A stretch of DNA of 64,000 nt. It comes from Aeromicrobium sp. Root236 (GTDB taxonomy: Bacteria > Actinomycetota > Actinomycetes > Propionibacteriales > Nocardioidaceae). The notes beneath the pieces are model-generated. The model was not told where the DNA came from. It was given only the letters and a program-made list of their open reading frames with translations, and made no database searches. Location of the stretch: the NCBI RefSeq assembly GCF_001428805.1, contig NZ_LMIS01000001.1, forward strand, positions 1,414,976 to 1,478,975, written 5' to 3'. The position numbers and the translations under genes were made by a program. Below are positions 7,034 through 15,151 of this stretch, piece after piece (within the stretch, counting starts at the first letter, position 1; the number at the start of each line of letters is the position of its first letter).

Positions 7034-8620
7034 GCCGGCGGCCCAGCCGTGGGCCAGGTCCAGACGTGACCGGGCACCAGAGCGGCGCAGGGCCGCAGAC
7101 ACATGCTTCTCGACCGCCTTCACGCTGACGTCGAGGCGATCGGCGACCTGGGCGTTCGACAACCCCTCGGCGACGAGCGCAACGACCTCACGCTGCCGCG
7201 GCGTCAGCACGTCGCCCATGCGCGACTCCGCAGGTTGAGCGGGGTCGCCCGCCCTCGCGAGGAGCTGGAGCCGCGTGCCGACACCGAACGCTGCGAGGAC
7301 TCGCGACGTGTGCACCCGCACGGTGTGGGGCGAGATGAACAGGTGCCGGGCGATCTGGGTCGTCTCCCGACCCGCCAGGATCAAGGTGGCGATCTCGGCC
7401 TCCCTGGCCGAGAGCGCGGACCAGCCGTTGCCGATGACCGGCGGAAGCCGACGCCCTGCGCGACCCAGGGTCTGGCCGGCTGCCCTGCGTACGGCGTGGT
7501 GCCCGAGTCGATCGCTGGCGGCCACCAGCTCTCGCATCGAGCGAGCCGCCGTCGACACGTCGTTGCCGGCGAGGCGGACCCGCGCCAGGACGACCTCCGT
7601 CTCGGCCAGCTCCACGTTCCGGCCATCCACCCGGCAGCCCTCGGCCGCTTGCTCCGCCAGCGCGATCGCGCGCTCGTGGTCGCCGGCCATCTCGGCGAGA
7701 CGGGCCTCGAGCCGCTGGATCGTCGGGCGGGCGATCGGATGGTCCGCGAGAGCCTCCGCCTGCGCGCCCCACGCCTCGGCGGCGTCCCGGTCGCCCAGCT
7801 CGGCCGCGGCAGCGACCAGGAGCTCCAGGCCTAGGGCTCGGTCGATGACGGTGAACCGCGACAGGCCCGCGTCGCCGCCGGCGATGAGAACGAGCGAGGC
7901 ACTCTGCGCGACGTCACCGATCGCCACCGCGGCAAAGGCCGCCAACAGGTGGAGCCCGCGGCTCAAGTGGTCGTCGGCCGCGAGCCCGGCGGCCTCGATC
8001 TCAGCCACCAGAGTGGCGGTCGACATGGCGTCAGCGCTGTTGCCGGACACCAGCCCGGCCACGGACAGCGTCAGGAGGCGGGCCCGCTCGCTGTCGGCAG
8101 CCGCCACGGCCCGTCGAGCCGACCCTTGCGCTTCGTCGATACGACCACCGAACGCCGCGATCCGCGCACCTGTCGCCAGCATCATGGCCCGGTACGAGTG
8201 CCCCACCCACGACTCGGTGACCGAGTCGTCCCACACCGATGCCGCAACGCCGAGACGCGCCTGCGTCAACGCCGCCTCGGCGACGAGGTAGCGGACGAAG
8301 TCGTCCAACGCACCGCTGGACGGGCCCAGGACGGCGACGGCGTCATCGAGCGCTGGTGAGAGCGTCGGCCCGGTGAGGCCGGCATCCGCGAGCGCCACCA
8401 CGGCCAGGGCCAGGCAGCGGTCGACCTCGGAGCCGGCCGCCACGACAGCGGCGCGACCTGCCTGCTCGGCCGCCTCGAACTCGCCCAGCCAGAAGCTCGC
8501 CACGCCGGTCATCGACCGGGCCGTCGACCCGCCCTGCCCTTCGAGCTCGGCCACCACCTGCGGCGCCCTGCCCTGGCCCATCAGGTCGAGCGCCCGCGCG
8601 ACGGTGCCCAGGTCGTCCAT
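6989..8620 (-). CDS. Transcriptional regulator with two tandem LuxR HTH domains
   Basis: A 543-residue protein. Residues 1-390 are Ala-rich helical repeats of TPR character and lack the ATPase motifs of MalT/LAL regulators. Two GerE/LuxR HTH domains follow one another at the C-terminus: about 402-456 (L-S-A-R-E-A-E-I-A-T-L ... I-S-P-H-T-V-R-V-H) and about 472-528 (L-T-P-R-Q-R-E-V-V-A-L ... V-S-V-K-A-V-E-K-H). The usual arrangement is a single HTH. TAGCCT at 8627-8632 sits six nt before ATG 8620, suggesting a leaderless mRNA. Its 3' end overlaps the convergent lipoprotein gene by 45 nt. Targets are unknown. Confidence 0.85.
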   Translation of the reverse strand: MDDLGTVARALDLMGQGRAPQVVAELEGQGGSTARSMTGVASFWLGEFEAAEQAGRAAVVAAGSEVDRCLALAVVALADAGLTGPTLSPALDDAVAVLGPSSGALDDFVRYLVAEAALTQARLGVAASVWDDSVTESWVGHSYRAMMLATGARIAAFGGRIDEAQGSARRAVAAADSERARLLTLSVAGLVSGNSADAMSTATLVAEIEAAGLAADDHLSRGLHLLAAFAAVAIGDVAQSASLVLIAGGDAGLSRFTVIDRALGLELLVAAAAELGDRDAAEAWGAQAEALADHPIARPTIQRLEARLAEMAGDHERAIALAEQAAEGCRVDGRNVELAETEVVLARVRLAGNDVSTAARSMRELVAASDRLGHHAVRRAAGQTLGRAGRRLPPVIGNGWSALSAREAEIATLILAGRETTQIARHLFISPHTVRVHTSRVLAAFGVGTRLQLLARAGDPAQPAESRMGDVLTPRQREVVALVAEGLSNAQVADRLDVSVKAVEKHVSAALRRSGARSRLDLAHGWAAGSVELVVGEDEELAP

Positions 8621-8626
8621 CCCGGC

Positions 8627-8632
8627 AGGCTA
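8627..8632 (-). promoter_or_regulatory. -10 box, leaderless start of the tandem-HTH regulator
   Basis: TAGCCT on the minus strand, six nt before ATG 8620. Confidence 0.5.
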
Positions 8633-8652
8633 GTGCCGCGGAGTGCCGCCTG

Positions 8653-9813
8653 TCAGAGCGTCGACTGGATTCCCGCGAGGAGCTGGCGGGCCATGACGAC
8701 GCGCTGCACCTGGTTGGTGCCCTCGTAGATCTGGGTGATCTTGGCATCGCGCATCATGCGCTCGAGCGGGTAGTCGCGGGTGAAGCCGTAGCCGCCGAGC
8801 AGCTGCACCGCGTCGGTGGTGACCTGCATCGCGGTGTCGGAGGCGAACGCCTTGGCCGCGGCGCCGAAGAACGTCAGGTCCTTGTCGCCGCGCTCGGAGC
8901 GACCCGCCGCGGCGTACGTCAGCTGCCGGGCGGCCTCGACCTTCATGCCCATGTCGGCGAGCATGAACTGCAGGCCCTGGAAGTCGGCGATCTTGTGCCC
9001 GAACTGCTTGCGCTCCTGGACGTAGCCGAGCGCGTAGTCGAGTGCCCCTTGGGCGACGCCGACGGCCTGCGCGGCGATCGTGACGCGGGTGTGGTCGAGC
9101 GTCTTCATCGCCGTGGCGAACCCCGTGCCCTCCGGGCCGATGATGCGGTCGCCGGGGATGCGTACGTTGTCGAGGTAGACCTCGCGGGTCGGCGAGCCCT
9201 TGATGCCGAGCTTGCGCTCCGGGGCGCCGAACGACACGCCCTCGTCGGACTTCTCGACGACGAACGCCGAGATGCCCTTCGTACGCTTCTCGGGATCGGT
9301 GACCGCCAGGACCGTGTAGAACTCGGACTCGCCGGCGTTGGAGATCCAGCGCTTCACGCCGTTGAGCACCCAGTCGTCGCCACTGCGCACGGCACGGGTC
9401 TTCTGGTTGGCGGCGTCGCTGCCGGCCTCGGGCTCGGACAGGCAGTAGGAGAAGCCCTCTCCGTGGGCCAGACGCGAGAGGTAGTTCTTCTTGAGCTGCT
9501 CGTCGCCGGCGATCATCAGCGGCAGCGAGCCGAGCTTGTTGACCGCGGGGATCAGGGACGCTGACACGTCCACGCGAGCGATCTCCTCGATGACCAGCAC
9601 GGTGGCGAGCGCATCGGCTCCCGCTCCGCCGTACGCCTCGGGCACGTGCGGCGCGTGGAAGTCCGCGGCGAGCAGCGCCTCGGCGGCTTCGTGCGGCCAG
9701 CGGGCCTGCTCGTCGACATCAGCGGCGAACGGGGCGATCTTGGCCTCGGCGACGGCGCGGACCGCCTCGCGGATGGCTTGGTGCTCCTCGGAGAGGACGA
9801 ACATGTCGGACAC
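8653..9813 (-). CDS. Acyl-CoA dehydrogenase (FadE25-like)
   Basis: A 386-residue FAD enzyme that oxidises an acyl-CoA to the trans-2-enoyl-CoA, passing electrons to ETF. It has the full three-domain fold: an N-terminal helical domain, the middle beta domain with Y-C-L-S-E-P-E-A-G-S-D, and the C-terminal domain with A-Q-L/F-G-G-Y-G-type sequence (L-L-G-G-Y-G-F-T-R-D-Y-P) and the I-Y-E-G-T-N-Q-V-Q-R motif carrying the catalytic Glu. In M. tuberculosis fadE25 lies next to purE/purK, as here. GTG 9813 has GGGAG five nt upstream. Chain-length specificity cannot be read. Confidence 0.9.
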   Translation of the reverse strand: MSDMFVLSEEHQAIREAVRAVAEAKIAPFAADVDEQARWPHEAAEALLAADFHAPHVPEAYGGAGADALATVLVIEEIARVDVSASLIPAVNKLGSLPLMIAGDEQLKKNYLSRLAHGEGFSYCLSEPEAGSDAANQKTRAVRSGDDWVLNGVKRWISNAGESEFYTVLAVTDPEKRTKGISAFVVEKSDEGVSFGAPERKLGIKGSPTREVYLDNVRIPGDRIIGPEGTGFATAMKTLDHTRVTIAAQAVGVAQGALDYALGYVQERKQFGHKIADFQGLQFMLADMGMKVEAARQLTYAAAGRSERGDKDLTFFGAAAKAFASDTAMQVTTDAVQLLGGYGFTRDYPLERMMRDAKITQIYEGTNQVQRVVMARQLLAGIQSTL

Positions 9814-9906
9814 GTGGACTCCCGATAGTAGGACGACCTAGTAATGATACCTCCGGCCGACACCGCCTCCGACCGATCCTCTGGTGGCATCGGACACACT
9901 GGCGGC

Positions 9907-10500
9907 ATGACGAGCTCCTTCACCGGGCACATCGCCGGCCTCGGGACGTCATCAGGCGTACGTCTGGTGGTGGGCGTCTGGGACGTGAGCCCGTTCGGCG
10001 CGTTCGCCGACGTCATGGTCGAGGACGCCGCCGGGCACCGCACCCTGATCGCACCGCGGCAGACCGTCGCCGACTTCGTGGCGTCGACCTACACGTTCGA
10101 CGAGGTCCGTATCGAGCCGGTGTCGGTGGAACGAGGCGCGGAGTGGTCGGTCCACACCCGGTCGTTGCAGCTTCGGTTCGTGCCCGGTCGGCGCCTGTGG
10201 GTCGGCCCCCTGCTCGGCCTCGTGCCGCCACCGCTGCGCCGCACCGCTACGTGGGCCAAGCTCTGTGACCCCGTTGCCGCCCGGTTCATGCCGGGGGTTC
10301 GCACGTACGGCTCAGCAGGCAACGGCCGCACCGAGTGGTACGCCGCGACGGACGTCCGCCGCGTGGTCGACGCCCGGGCGACGTGGGAGGGCGAGGAGCT
10401 GGGCGAGCTCGCTCCGGTCCGGCCGCCCGTACGCTTCGGGTTCGCGTCAGCGCCAGGCAAGCCGACACTCACCACCCTGACGTCGTACGTGCGCGAGTAG
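9907..10500 (+). CDS. Conserved hypothetical protein
   Basis: I do not recognise this 197-residue protein. It opens with S-F-T-G-H-I-A-G-L-G-T-S-S-G-x-R-L-V-V-G-x-W and continues as a beta-rich soluble domain (F-G-A-F-A-D-V-M-V-E-D ... R-T-L-I-A-P) with R-S-L-Q-L-R-F-V-P-G-R-R near the middle; no signal peptide is visible. The start ATG 9907 is preferred over an upstream ATG at 9844 because the conserved-looking fold begins there. Its TAG stop at 10498-10500 also forms the first half of a -10 box for the next gene. Confidence 0.6.
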   Translation: MTSSFTGHIAGLGTSSGVRLVVGVWDVSPFGAFADVMVEDAAGHRTLIAPRQTVADFVASTYTFDEVRIEPVSVERGAEWSVHTRSLQLRFVPGRRLWVGPLLGLVPPPLRRTATWAKLCDPVAARFMPGVRTYGSAGNGRTEWYAATDVRRVVDARATWEGEELGELAPVRPPVRFGFASAPGKPTLTTLTSYVRE

Positions 10501-10503
10501 ATT
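10498..10503 (+). promoter_or_regulatory. -10 box overlapping a stop codon
   Basis: TAGATT, seven nt before ATG 10511. The TAG is also the stop codon of the preceding gene, so the downstream gene can have its own leaderless transcript. Confidence 0.45.
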
Positions 10504-10510
10504 TCTGGTC

Positions 10511-11131
10511 ATGCGCACCGAGATCACGAACGAGGCCGAGCTGCGCGACCTGCTCGGCGAACCGATGCAACGCGTCCTCGACAAGGACTCCGACGTCTTC
10601 CTGTCCGAGCACCGCGCCTGGCTCGCGGCCTCGCCGCTGTGCCTCGTCGCGACCTCCGACGCGTCCGGCGCCTGCGACGTCTCGCCCAAGGGTGACCCGG
10701 CCGGGTTCGCCCACGTCGTCGACGACACGACGCTCGCGATCCCCGAGCGACCCGGCAACAAGCGCGCCGACGGCTTCTCCAACATCCTGCAGAACCCTCA
10801 CGTCGGGCTGATCTTCCTCGTCCCCGGCCGCGGCGACACGTTGCGGGTCAACGGCCGGGCGACGCTGCTGGCCGATGCTCCGTACGCCGACCAGATGGTC
10901 GTCAAGGGTCACAAGCCGACCGTGATCCTCGAGGTCGCCGTCGAGCAGATCTTCTTCCACTGCTCCAAGGCGTTCCTGCGGTCCAAGCTCTGGGACCCCG
11001 AGACGTGGCACCCCGAGCAGGTGCCGAGTCGCGCCCAGATCGCCAAGTCCCTCGAGCGGCCCGACGACTCGATCGAGGAGCTCGAGGCCTACTACGGCCC
11101 GAAGTACGCGGAGAAGCTCTACACGAGCTGA
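10511..11131 (+). CDS. PPOX-class flavoprotein, MSMEG_1061 family
   Basis: A 206-residue split-barrel flavoprotein of the pyridoxamine 5'-phosphate oxidase-like superfamily, of the actinobacterial subgroup usually called MSMEG_1061 family. Typical marks are L-C-L-V-A-T-S-D-A-S-G-A-C-D-V-S-P-K-G-D-P-A-G-F, R-P-G-N-K-R-x-D-G-F-x-N-I-L-Q-N-P-H-V-G-L-I-F and a late F-F-H-C-S-K-A-F-L-R. Members bind FMN or F420; the substrate is unknown, and real PNPOx activity is unlikely. The start is ATG 10511, with TAGATT seven nt upstream. Confidence 0.85.
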   Translation: MRTEITNEAELRDLLGEPMQRVLDKDSDVFLSEHRAWLAASPLCLVATSDASGACDVSPKGDPAGFAHVVDDTTLAIPERPGNKRADGFSNILQNPHVGLIFLVPGRGDTLRVNGRATLLADAPYADQMVVKGHKPTVILEVAVEQIFFHCSKAFLRSKLWDPETWHPEQVPSRAQIAKSLERPDDSIEELEAYYGPKYAEKLYTS

Positions 11132-11134
11132 CCG

Positions 11135-11650
11135 TCAGCGGAAGCCGAGACCACCTGAAGGGTTGCGGATCTTCTCGCCCTTAGCACGGGCAACGTCGGC
11201 GAGATCGGCCTGGAACGCGAGCATCCGCTCGGTCAGCGTCGCGTCACCCGTCGCCAGGATGCGTACGGCGAGCAGGCCGGCGTTGCGGGCGTTGCCGATC
11301 GACACCGTGGCCACCGGCACGCCCGCGGGCATCTGGACGATCGAAAGCAGGGAGTCCATGCCGTCGAGGTGCTTGAGCGCCACCGGGACGCCGATGACCG
11401 GCAACGGCGTGACAGCCGCGAGCATGCCGGGCAGGTGGGCCGCTCCCCCGGCGCCGGCGATGATGACCTCGATGCCGCGGGCATGCGCCTCGCGGCCGTA
11501 GGCCAGCATCTCGTCGGGCATGCGGTGCGCCGAGACGACGTCGGCCTCGTACGCGATGCCGAACTCGCCGAGCGCCGTGGCCGCGGCCTCCATGGTCGGC
11601 CAGTCGGAGTCCGAGCCCATCACGATGCCGACACGAGCCTGATCAGTCAT
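11135..11650 (-). CDS. purE: 5-(carboxyamino)imidazole ribonucleotide mutase
   Basis: A 171-residue class I PurE. It moves the carboxylate of N5-CAIR to C4 to give CAIR in de novo purine synthesis. Motifs: [10 protein letters not shown] near the N-terminus (nucleotide site), S-A-H-R-M-P near residue 40 with the active-site His, and [10 protein letters not shown] near 67. The length matches the family. It overlaps the end of purK by 8 nt, and the ATG has GGAG a few bases upstream inside purK, so the two are translated together. Confidence 0.96.
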   Translation of the reverse strand: MTDQARVGIVMGSDSDWPTMEAAATALGEFGIAYEADVVSAHRMPDEMLAYGREAHARGIEVIIAGAGGAAHLPGMLAAVTPLPVIGVPVALKHLDGMDSLLSIVQMPAGVPVATVSIGNARNAGLLAVRILATGDATLTERMLAFQADLADVARAKGEKIRNPSGGLGFR

Positions 11651-12779
11651 GGGTCACTCCTGTGGTGAACAGTGCTGCGGATCGGCGGGCCCGGGCGAGC
11701 ACGTCGTCGAGGTCTGAGCCGTACGCCGTCACGTGGCCCACCTTGCGGCCGGCCTTGACCGACTTGCCGTAGAGGTGGATCTTGACGTCGGGCTCGGCGG
11801 CGAGGGTCACGGCGCGCTGCGCCTCGAGGTCCTCGACGGCGCCGCCCAGGATGTTGACCATGACAGACCACGGTGCACGCGCATCGGTGGCGCCGAGCGG
11901 CAGGTCGAGCACGGCGCGGAGGTGGTTCTCGAACTGGCTCGTGACGGCTCCGTCGATCGACCAGTGCCCCGTGTTGTGCGGGCGCATCGCCAGCTCGTTG
12001 ACCAGGAGCCGCCCATCGGTGGTCTCGAACAGCTCGACCGCGAGGATGCCGGTGACGTCGAGCTCGGTCGCGATCCGTTCGGCCATCGCACGGGCTTCGG
12101 CGTCGAGCGCAGGGTCGAGGTCAGGGGCCGGGGCGATGACCTCGGCGCACACCCCGTCGGCCTGGCGCGACTCGACGACGGGATAGGCGCGCACCTCGCC
12201 GGAGGGCGAGCGGGCGACGAGAGCGGACAGCTCGCGCCGGAAGTCGATGAGCTCCTCGGCGAGCAGCTGGCGACCGGACGCGAACGCCTCCTCGGCGTCG
12301 GCCGTCGAGCGTACGACCCACACACCCTTGCCGTCGTAACCGCCACGGGCCGTCTTGACCACGGCCGGGAAGCCGAACTCGGCAAGCGCCTCGAGCCCGC
12401 CGTGAGATGGCAGCGCGACCCAGGAAGGAGCAGGGATGCCCATGCCGGAGAGCTGCCTCCGCATGTCGGCCTTGTCCTGGGCGTACAGCAGGGCGTGTGG
12501 TCCGGGCCGGCATGCGTGGCCCTCGGACTCGAGGGCCCGCAGGTGCTCGGGCGGGACGTGCTCGTGGTCGAACGTGACGACCGGCGCGTCAGCCACGATC
12601 GCACGCAGCGTGTCGAGGTCGGTGTAGTCGCCGACGACGTGATCGGGGACGACCTGGGCGGCCGAGACGTCAGGCGCCTCGGCGAGGAGCCGGATGCGGA
12701 TGCCGAGGCCGATCGCGGCCTGCTGCATCATGCGAGCCAGCTGGCCACCACCGATGACCGCGAGCTGAGGTGAAGGCAC
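11643..12779 (-). CDS. purK: 5-(carboxyamino)imidazole ribonucleotide synthase
   Basis: A 378-residue ATP-grasp enzyme that carboxylates AIR with bicarbonate and ATP to N5-CAIR, the substrate of PurE. It has the N-terminal [11 protein letters not shown] motif, G-Y-D-G-K-G near residue 147 (ATP-grasp loop), and [12 protein letters not shown] near 260. GTG 12779 is the start; the TAG stop of the upstream cyclase gene forms TAGGCT (12786-12791) six nt before it, so purK-purE may be transcribed from an internal leaderless promoter as well as from the PH-cyclase operon. Confidence 0.95.
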   Translation of the reverse strand: MPSPQLAVIGGGQLARMMQQAAIGLGIRIRLLAEAPDVSAAQVVPDHVVGDYTDLDTLRAIVADAPVVTFDHEHVPPEHLRALESEGHACRPGPHALLYAQDKADMRRQLSGMGIPAPSWVALPSHGGLEALAEFGFPAVVKTARGGYDGKGVWVVRSTADAEEAFASGRQLLAEELIDFRRELSALVARSPSGEVRAYPVVESRQADGVCAEVIAPAPDLDPALDAEARAMAERIATELDVTGILAVELFETTDGRLLVNELAMRPHNTGHWSIDGAVTSQFENHLRAVLDLPLGATDARAPWSVMVNILGGAVEDLEAQRAVTLAAEPDVKIHLYGKSVKAGRKVGHVTAYGSDLDDVLARARRSAALFTTGVTHD

Positions 12780-12785
12780 GTGCCC

Positions 12786-12791
12786 AGCCTA
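12786..12791 (-). promoter_or_regulatory. -10 box overlapping the cyclase stop codon
   Basis: TAGGCT on the minus strand, six nt before GTG 12779 of purK; its TAG is the cyclase gene's stop. Confidence 0.45.
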
Positions 12792-13778
12792 TCGGGAGCG
12801 GAAGCCGCGACGTTCGCTCACCGTGATGGGCGAGACGTTGCCGAACCCCCGCAGCGGCCGAGGCGGCAGGGTGCGGGTGTCGAACTCGTCGCCGAGGCTC
12901 GCCGCAGTGGCCGCGTCGATCAGCACCCGGTTGCTGCGTGCGACGTGCGACAGCCGCGCGGCGAGGTTGACCGGCGGGCCGAAGACGTCGCCGAGCCGGC
13001 TGATCGCGGATCCGGTCGCGAGACCGACGCGGATGTCCGGCATGTCGTCGCGCGACGCGATCTGCGAGACCAGGTCGAGCGCCGTACGTGTGCCCTCGCG
13101 GGCGTCGCCGATGACGAACAGGACGGCGTCGCCGAGGGTCTTGACGACCCGGCCGCCGTGAGCCGTGACGATGTCGGTGCAACGGGTCTCGAAGTTCTCG
13201 ACGAGCGCTCCCAAGGTCGAGTCGTCGAGCTCGTTGGACAACGAGGTGAACCGCGACAGGTCGGCGAACCCGACGGTCATGACGGTCGACAGCAGCTCCT
13301 CGTCAGCGGCCCCGAGGGCTTCGATGCGGGCCGCGGCAGCAGCGAGATGGCGGCGCCACGCGTAGATCATGAGCTGCTCGAAGCCCGGCGCCACGTCCGT
13401 CGCGAGGCCCACGGCGGCGCCCAGCCGGCTGGCGGCCTTGCCGCCCTGGACGTCGTGCTCGACCTGGTCGACGAGCGTCGAGACCTGCCAGTCGGCGAGC
13501 CGCGACATCGTCGTGCCGAGGGCCCGGGTGATGCGGTAGACCGTCTCCTCGTCGAGCGTGCCCGACTCGATGGCGGCGGCAACCGTCGCCACGGCGGCGA
13601 CGTCGGGCTCGCCGTACGCGATCGCGTCGCCGGTGTCCGGGAAGCCGAGGGCACGCCACAGCCGCTGCCCGTCCTCGAGGCTCAGCCCGCCCTTGTCGGC
13701 GACCTCGGAGCTGCTGAGGGTCAGCTCACCGCCGAGGATCAGGCGGGCGAGCTCGTCACGAAGCTCAGACCGACTCAT
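12789..13778 (-). CDS. Class III adenylate/guanylate cyclase with N-terminal regulatory domain
   Basis: A 329-residue cytosolic cyclase. Residues 1-155 are helical and resemble the regulatory domain of actinobacterial cyclases such as Rv1264, which responds to pH and lipids. The catalytic domain (about 162-329) has both metal-site aspartates (F-A-D-L-S-R-F-T and T-L-G-D-A-V-L-F), a Lys in V-V-K-T-L-G-D and the V-N-L-A-A-R-L motif with the transition-state Asn and Arg. It should form a homodimer making cAMP. It overlaps the PH-domain gene by 14 nt and sits 9 nt before purK. Confidence 0.86.
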   Translation of the reverse strand: MSRSELRDELARLILGGELTLSSSEVADKGGLSLEDGQRLWRALGFPDTGDAIAYGEPDVAAVATVAAAIESGTLDEETVYRITRALGTTMSRLADWQVSTLVDQVEHDVQGGKAASRLGAAVGLATDVAPGFEQLMIYAWRRHLAAAAARIEALGAADEELLSTVMTVGFADLSRFTSLSNELDDSTLGALVENFETRCTDIVTAHGGRVVKTLGDAVLFVIGDAREGTRTALDLVSQIASRDDMPDIRVGLATGSAISRLGDVFGPPVNLAARLSHVARSNRVLIDAATAASLGDEFDTRTLPPRPLRGFGNVSPITVSERRGFRSR

Positions 13779-14277
13779 CCGTCGCCGTCTTGTCGTGCTT
13801 CTCGAACACGAGGTTGGTCACGGTGCGGTGGAACGCCTCGATGTGCGGGATGTCGTTGAGCTCGAGCCCGGCCTGCTCGCTGGCGTCGTGGATGATCAGC
13901 GTGCCGCAGCCGAGGATGCGGTCGTTGAGGTTCTTCTCGAACGCGACGTCGTTGATGCGGCTCAGCGGGATGACGCGACCCGTGCGGGTCAGCAGCCCCT
14001 TCTGCTCGACGATGCGCTTGTTGGTCAGGGTGTAGGTCCAGGTGAGCCACTTGAGGAACGGCAGCACCGAGCCCCACAGGATCAGGACGAGCATCGCCGC
14101 CACGACGATCCAGCGCGGGACGCCGCTGCCGGAGTCACCCACCTGGCTGATCGCCCAGCCTCCGACGCCGGCCACGACGAGCAGGATCAGGAAGGGCAGG
14201 AACAGCACCTTGACGTGGGTGCGGGTCGTGGCGATGACCTGTTCGCCGTCGATCATCAACTTGCGGGGGAGGCTCAT
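13765..14277 (-). CDS. PH-domain (YdbS/DUF304-type) membrane protein
   Basis: A 170-residue protein with two membrane helices (about 25-45 and 57-78) followed by a bacterial PH domain containing W-T-Y-T-L-T-N-K-R-I-V-E-Q-K-G-L-L-T-R and I-P-L-S-R-I-N-D-V. Family function is not established. ATG 14277 follows a GGGGGA-like element and gives a normal-length protein; a longer frame starting at 14322 lacks support. It corresponds in position to Rv3278c of M. tuberculosis. Its overlap with the cyclase gene suggests a membrane-linked role alongside cyclic nucleotide signalling, which is an inference. Confidence 0.85.
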   Translation of the reverse strand: MSLPRKLMIDGEQVIATTRTHVKVLFLPFLILLVVAGVGGWAISQVGDSGSGVPRWIVVAAMLVLILWGSVLPFLKWLTWTYTLTNKRIVEQKGLLTRTGRVIPLSRINDVAFEKNLNDRILGCGTLIIHDASEQAGLELNDIPHIEAFHRTVTNLVFEKHDKTATDESV

Positions 14278-14290
14278 GTCCGTAATTTTC

Positions 14291-15100
14291 TCACGTCGCC
14301 GGTCGCACGTGGGTGATATCACCCGCGCTGATCGCCTGGCCGTCGACCAACAGGCGGCCGAGCTCGTCGATCCCCGTCGCCTGGCCCTCGAGCGCGTTGC
14401 CGTCGGGGAGACTCACCCGCACCCGGGTGCCCAACGTGACGCACCGCCGGACGTACGAGTCACGGATGCCCGAGCCGGGGTCGCCGCCGGCTGCGGCCCA
14501 GGCGCGGTAGAGCGCCTCGAGGTTGCGGAGGAAGGCTCTCAGGACGATCGTGCGGTCGGTCTCGGTCGCGCCCTCGAGGGCCAACGACGTGGCAGTGTCG
14601 ACCGGCAGCTCGTCCTGGCGCAGTGACACGTTGAGTCCCACGCCGATGATCGCGGCGGAGCCCTGCGGCGTGTCGACGCGCTCGAGCAGGATGCCGGCGA
14701 TCTTGCGGCCGTCGACCAGCACGTCGTTGGGCCACTTGAGCCCGGACTCGACGCCGCACTCGTGCACCGTCGCGTCGACCGCCAGGCCGACGAGGAGGGG
14801 CAGCCAGACCCACCGCGCCGCCGGTACGCCGTCGGGGCGCAGCAGGACCGAGACGATGACGCCCGAGCCGGCCGGCGACTCCCACGACCGGTCGAGCCGG
14901 CCGCGGCCGGCGGTCTGCAGGTCAGTGGTGTGCACCGTGCCCTCCGGCGCCCCGGCCCGCGCGGCGGCTGCCACGTCGGCGTTCGTGCTGCCGGTCTCGG
15001 GGGTGACGACGATGTCGGTCCAGAACCGGCCCGGCCCGGCGACGGCGGCACGCAGGGCAGCGGCGTCGAGCGGTGGTCGGTCCAGGTCGCGATAAGTCAT
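14291..15100 (-). CDS. birA: Biotin-[acetyl-CoA-carboxylase] ligase
   Basis: A 269-residue class I biotin protein ligase that attaches biotin, through biotinyl-5'-AMP, to the conserved lysine of acyl-CoA carboxylase. It has T-G-S-T-N near residue 36, the biotinyl-AMP loop [10 protein letters not shown] near 68, and K-W-P-N-D near 122. The N-terminal DNA-binding domain of repressor-type BirA is missing, so it is a monofunctional enzyme. It is divergent from accD (51 nt); GAGTCT six nt before ATG 15100 could give a leaderless mRNA. Its likely client is the carboxylase alpha chain at 25170-26939. Confidence 0.94.
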   Translation of the reverse strand: MTYRDLDRPPLDAAALRAAVAGPGRFWTDIVVTPETGSTNADVAAAARAGAPEGTVHTTDLQTAGRGRLDRSWESPAGSGVIVSVLLRPDGVPAARWVWLPLLVGLAVDATVHECGVESGLKWPNDVLVDGRKIAGILLERVDTPQGSAAIIGVGLNVSLRQDELPVDTATSLALEGATETDRTIVLRAFLRNLEALYRAWAAAGGDPGSGIRDSYVRRCVTLGTRVRVSLPDGNALEGQATGIDELGRLLVDGQAISAGDITHVRPAT

Positions 15101-15121
15101 GAGAACAGACTCACATACCGG

Positions 15122-15134
15122 TCAGAGCCTCTGA
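15122..15134. promoter_or_regulatory. Dyad between the birA and accD promoters
   Basis: TCAGAGCCTCTGA, a perfect 6-bp inverted repeat around one base, lying between the outward-facing -10 boxes of birA and accD. It is a candidate operator for coordinate control. Confidence 0.5.
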
Positions 15135-15138
15135 TCGT

Positions 15139-15144
15139 TACGCT
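15139..15144 (+). promoter_or_regulatory. -10 box, leaderless start of accD
   Basis: TACGCT, seven nt before GTG 15152; no Shine-Dalgarno sequence is present. Confidence 0.5.
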
Positions 15145-15151
15145 GACCCCC

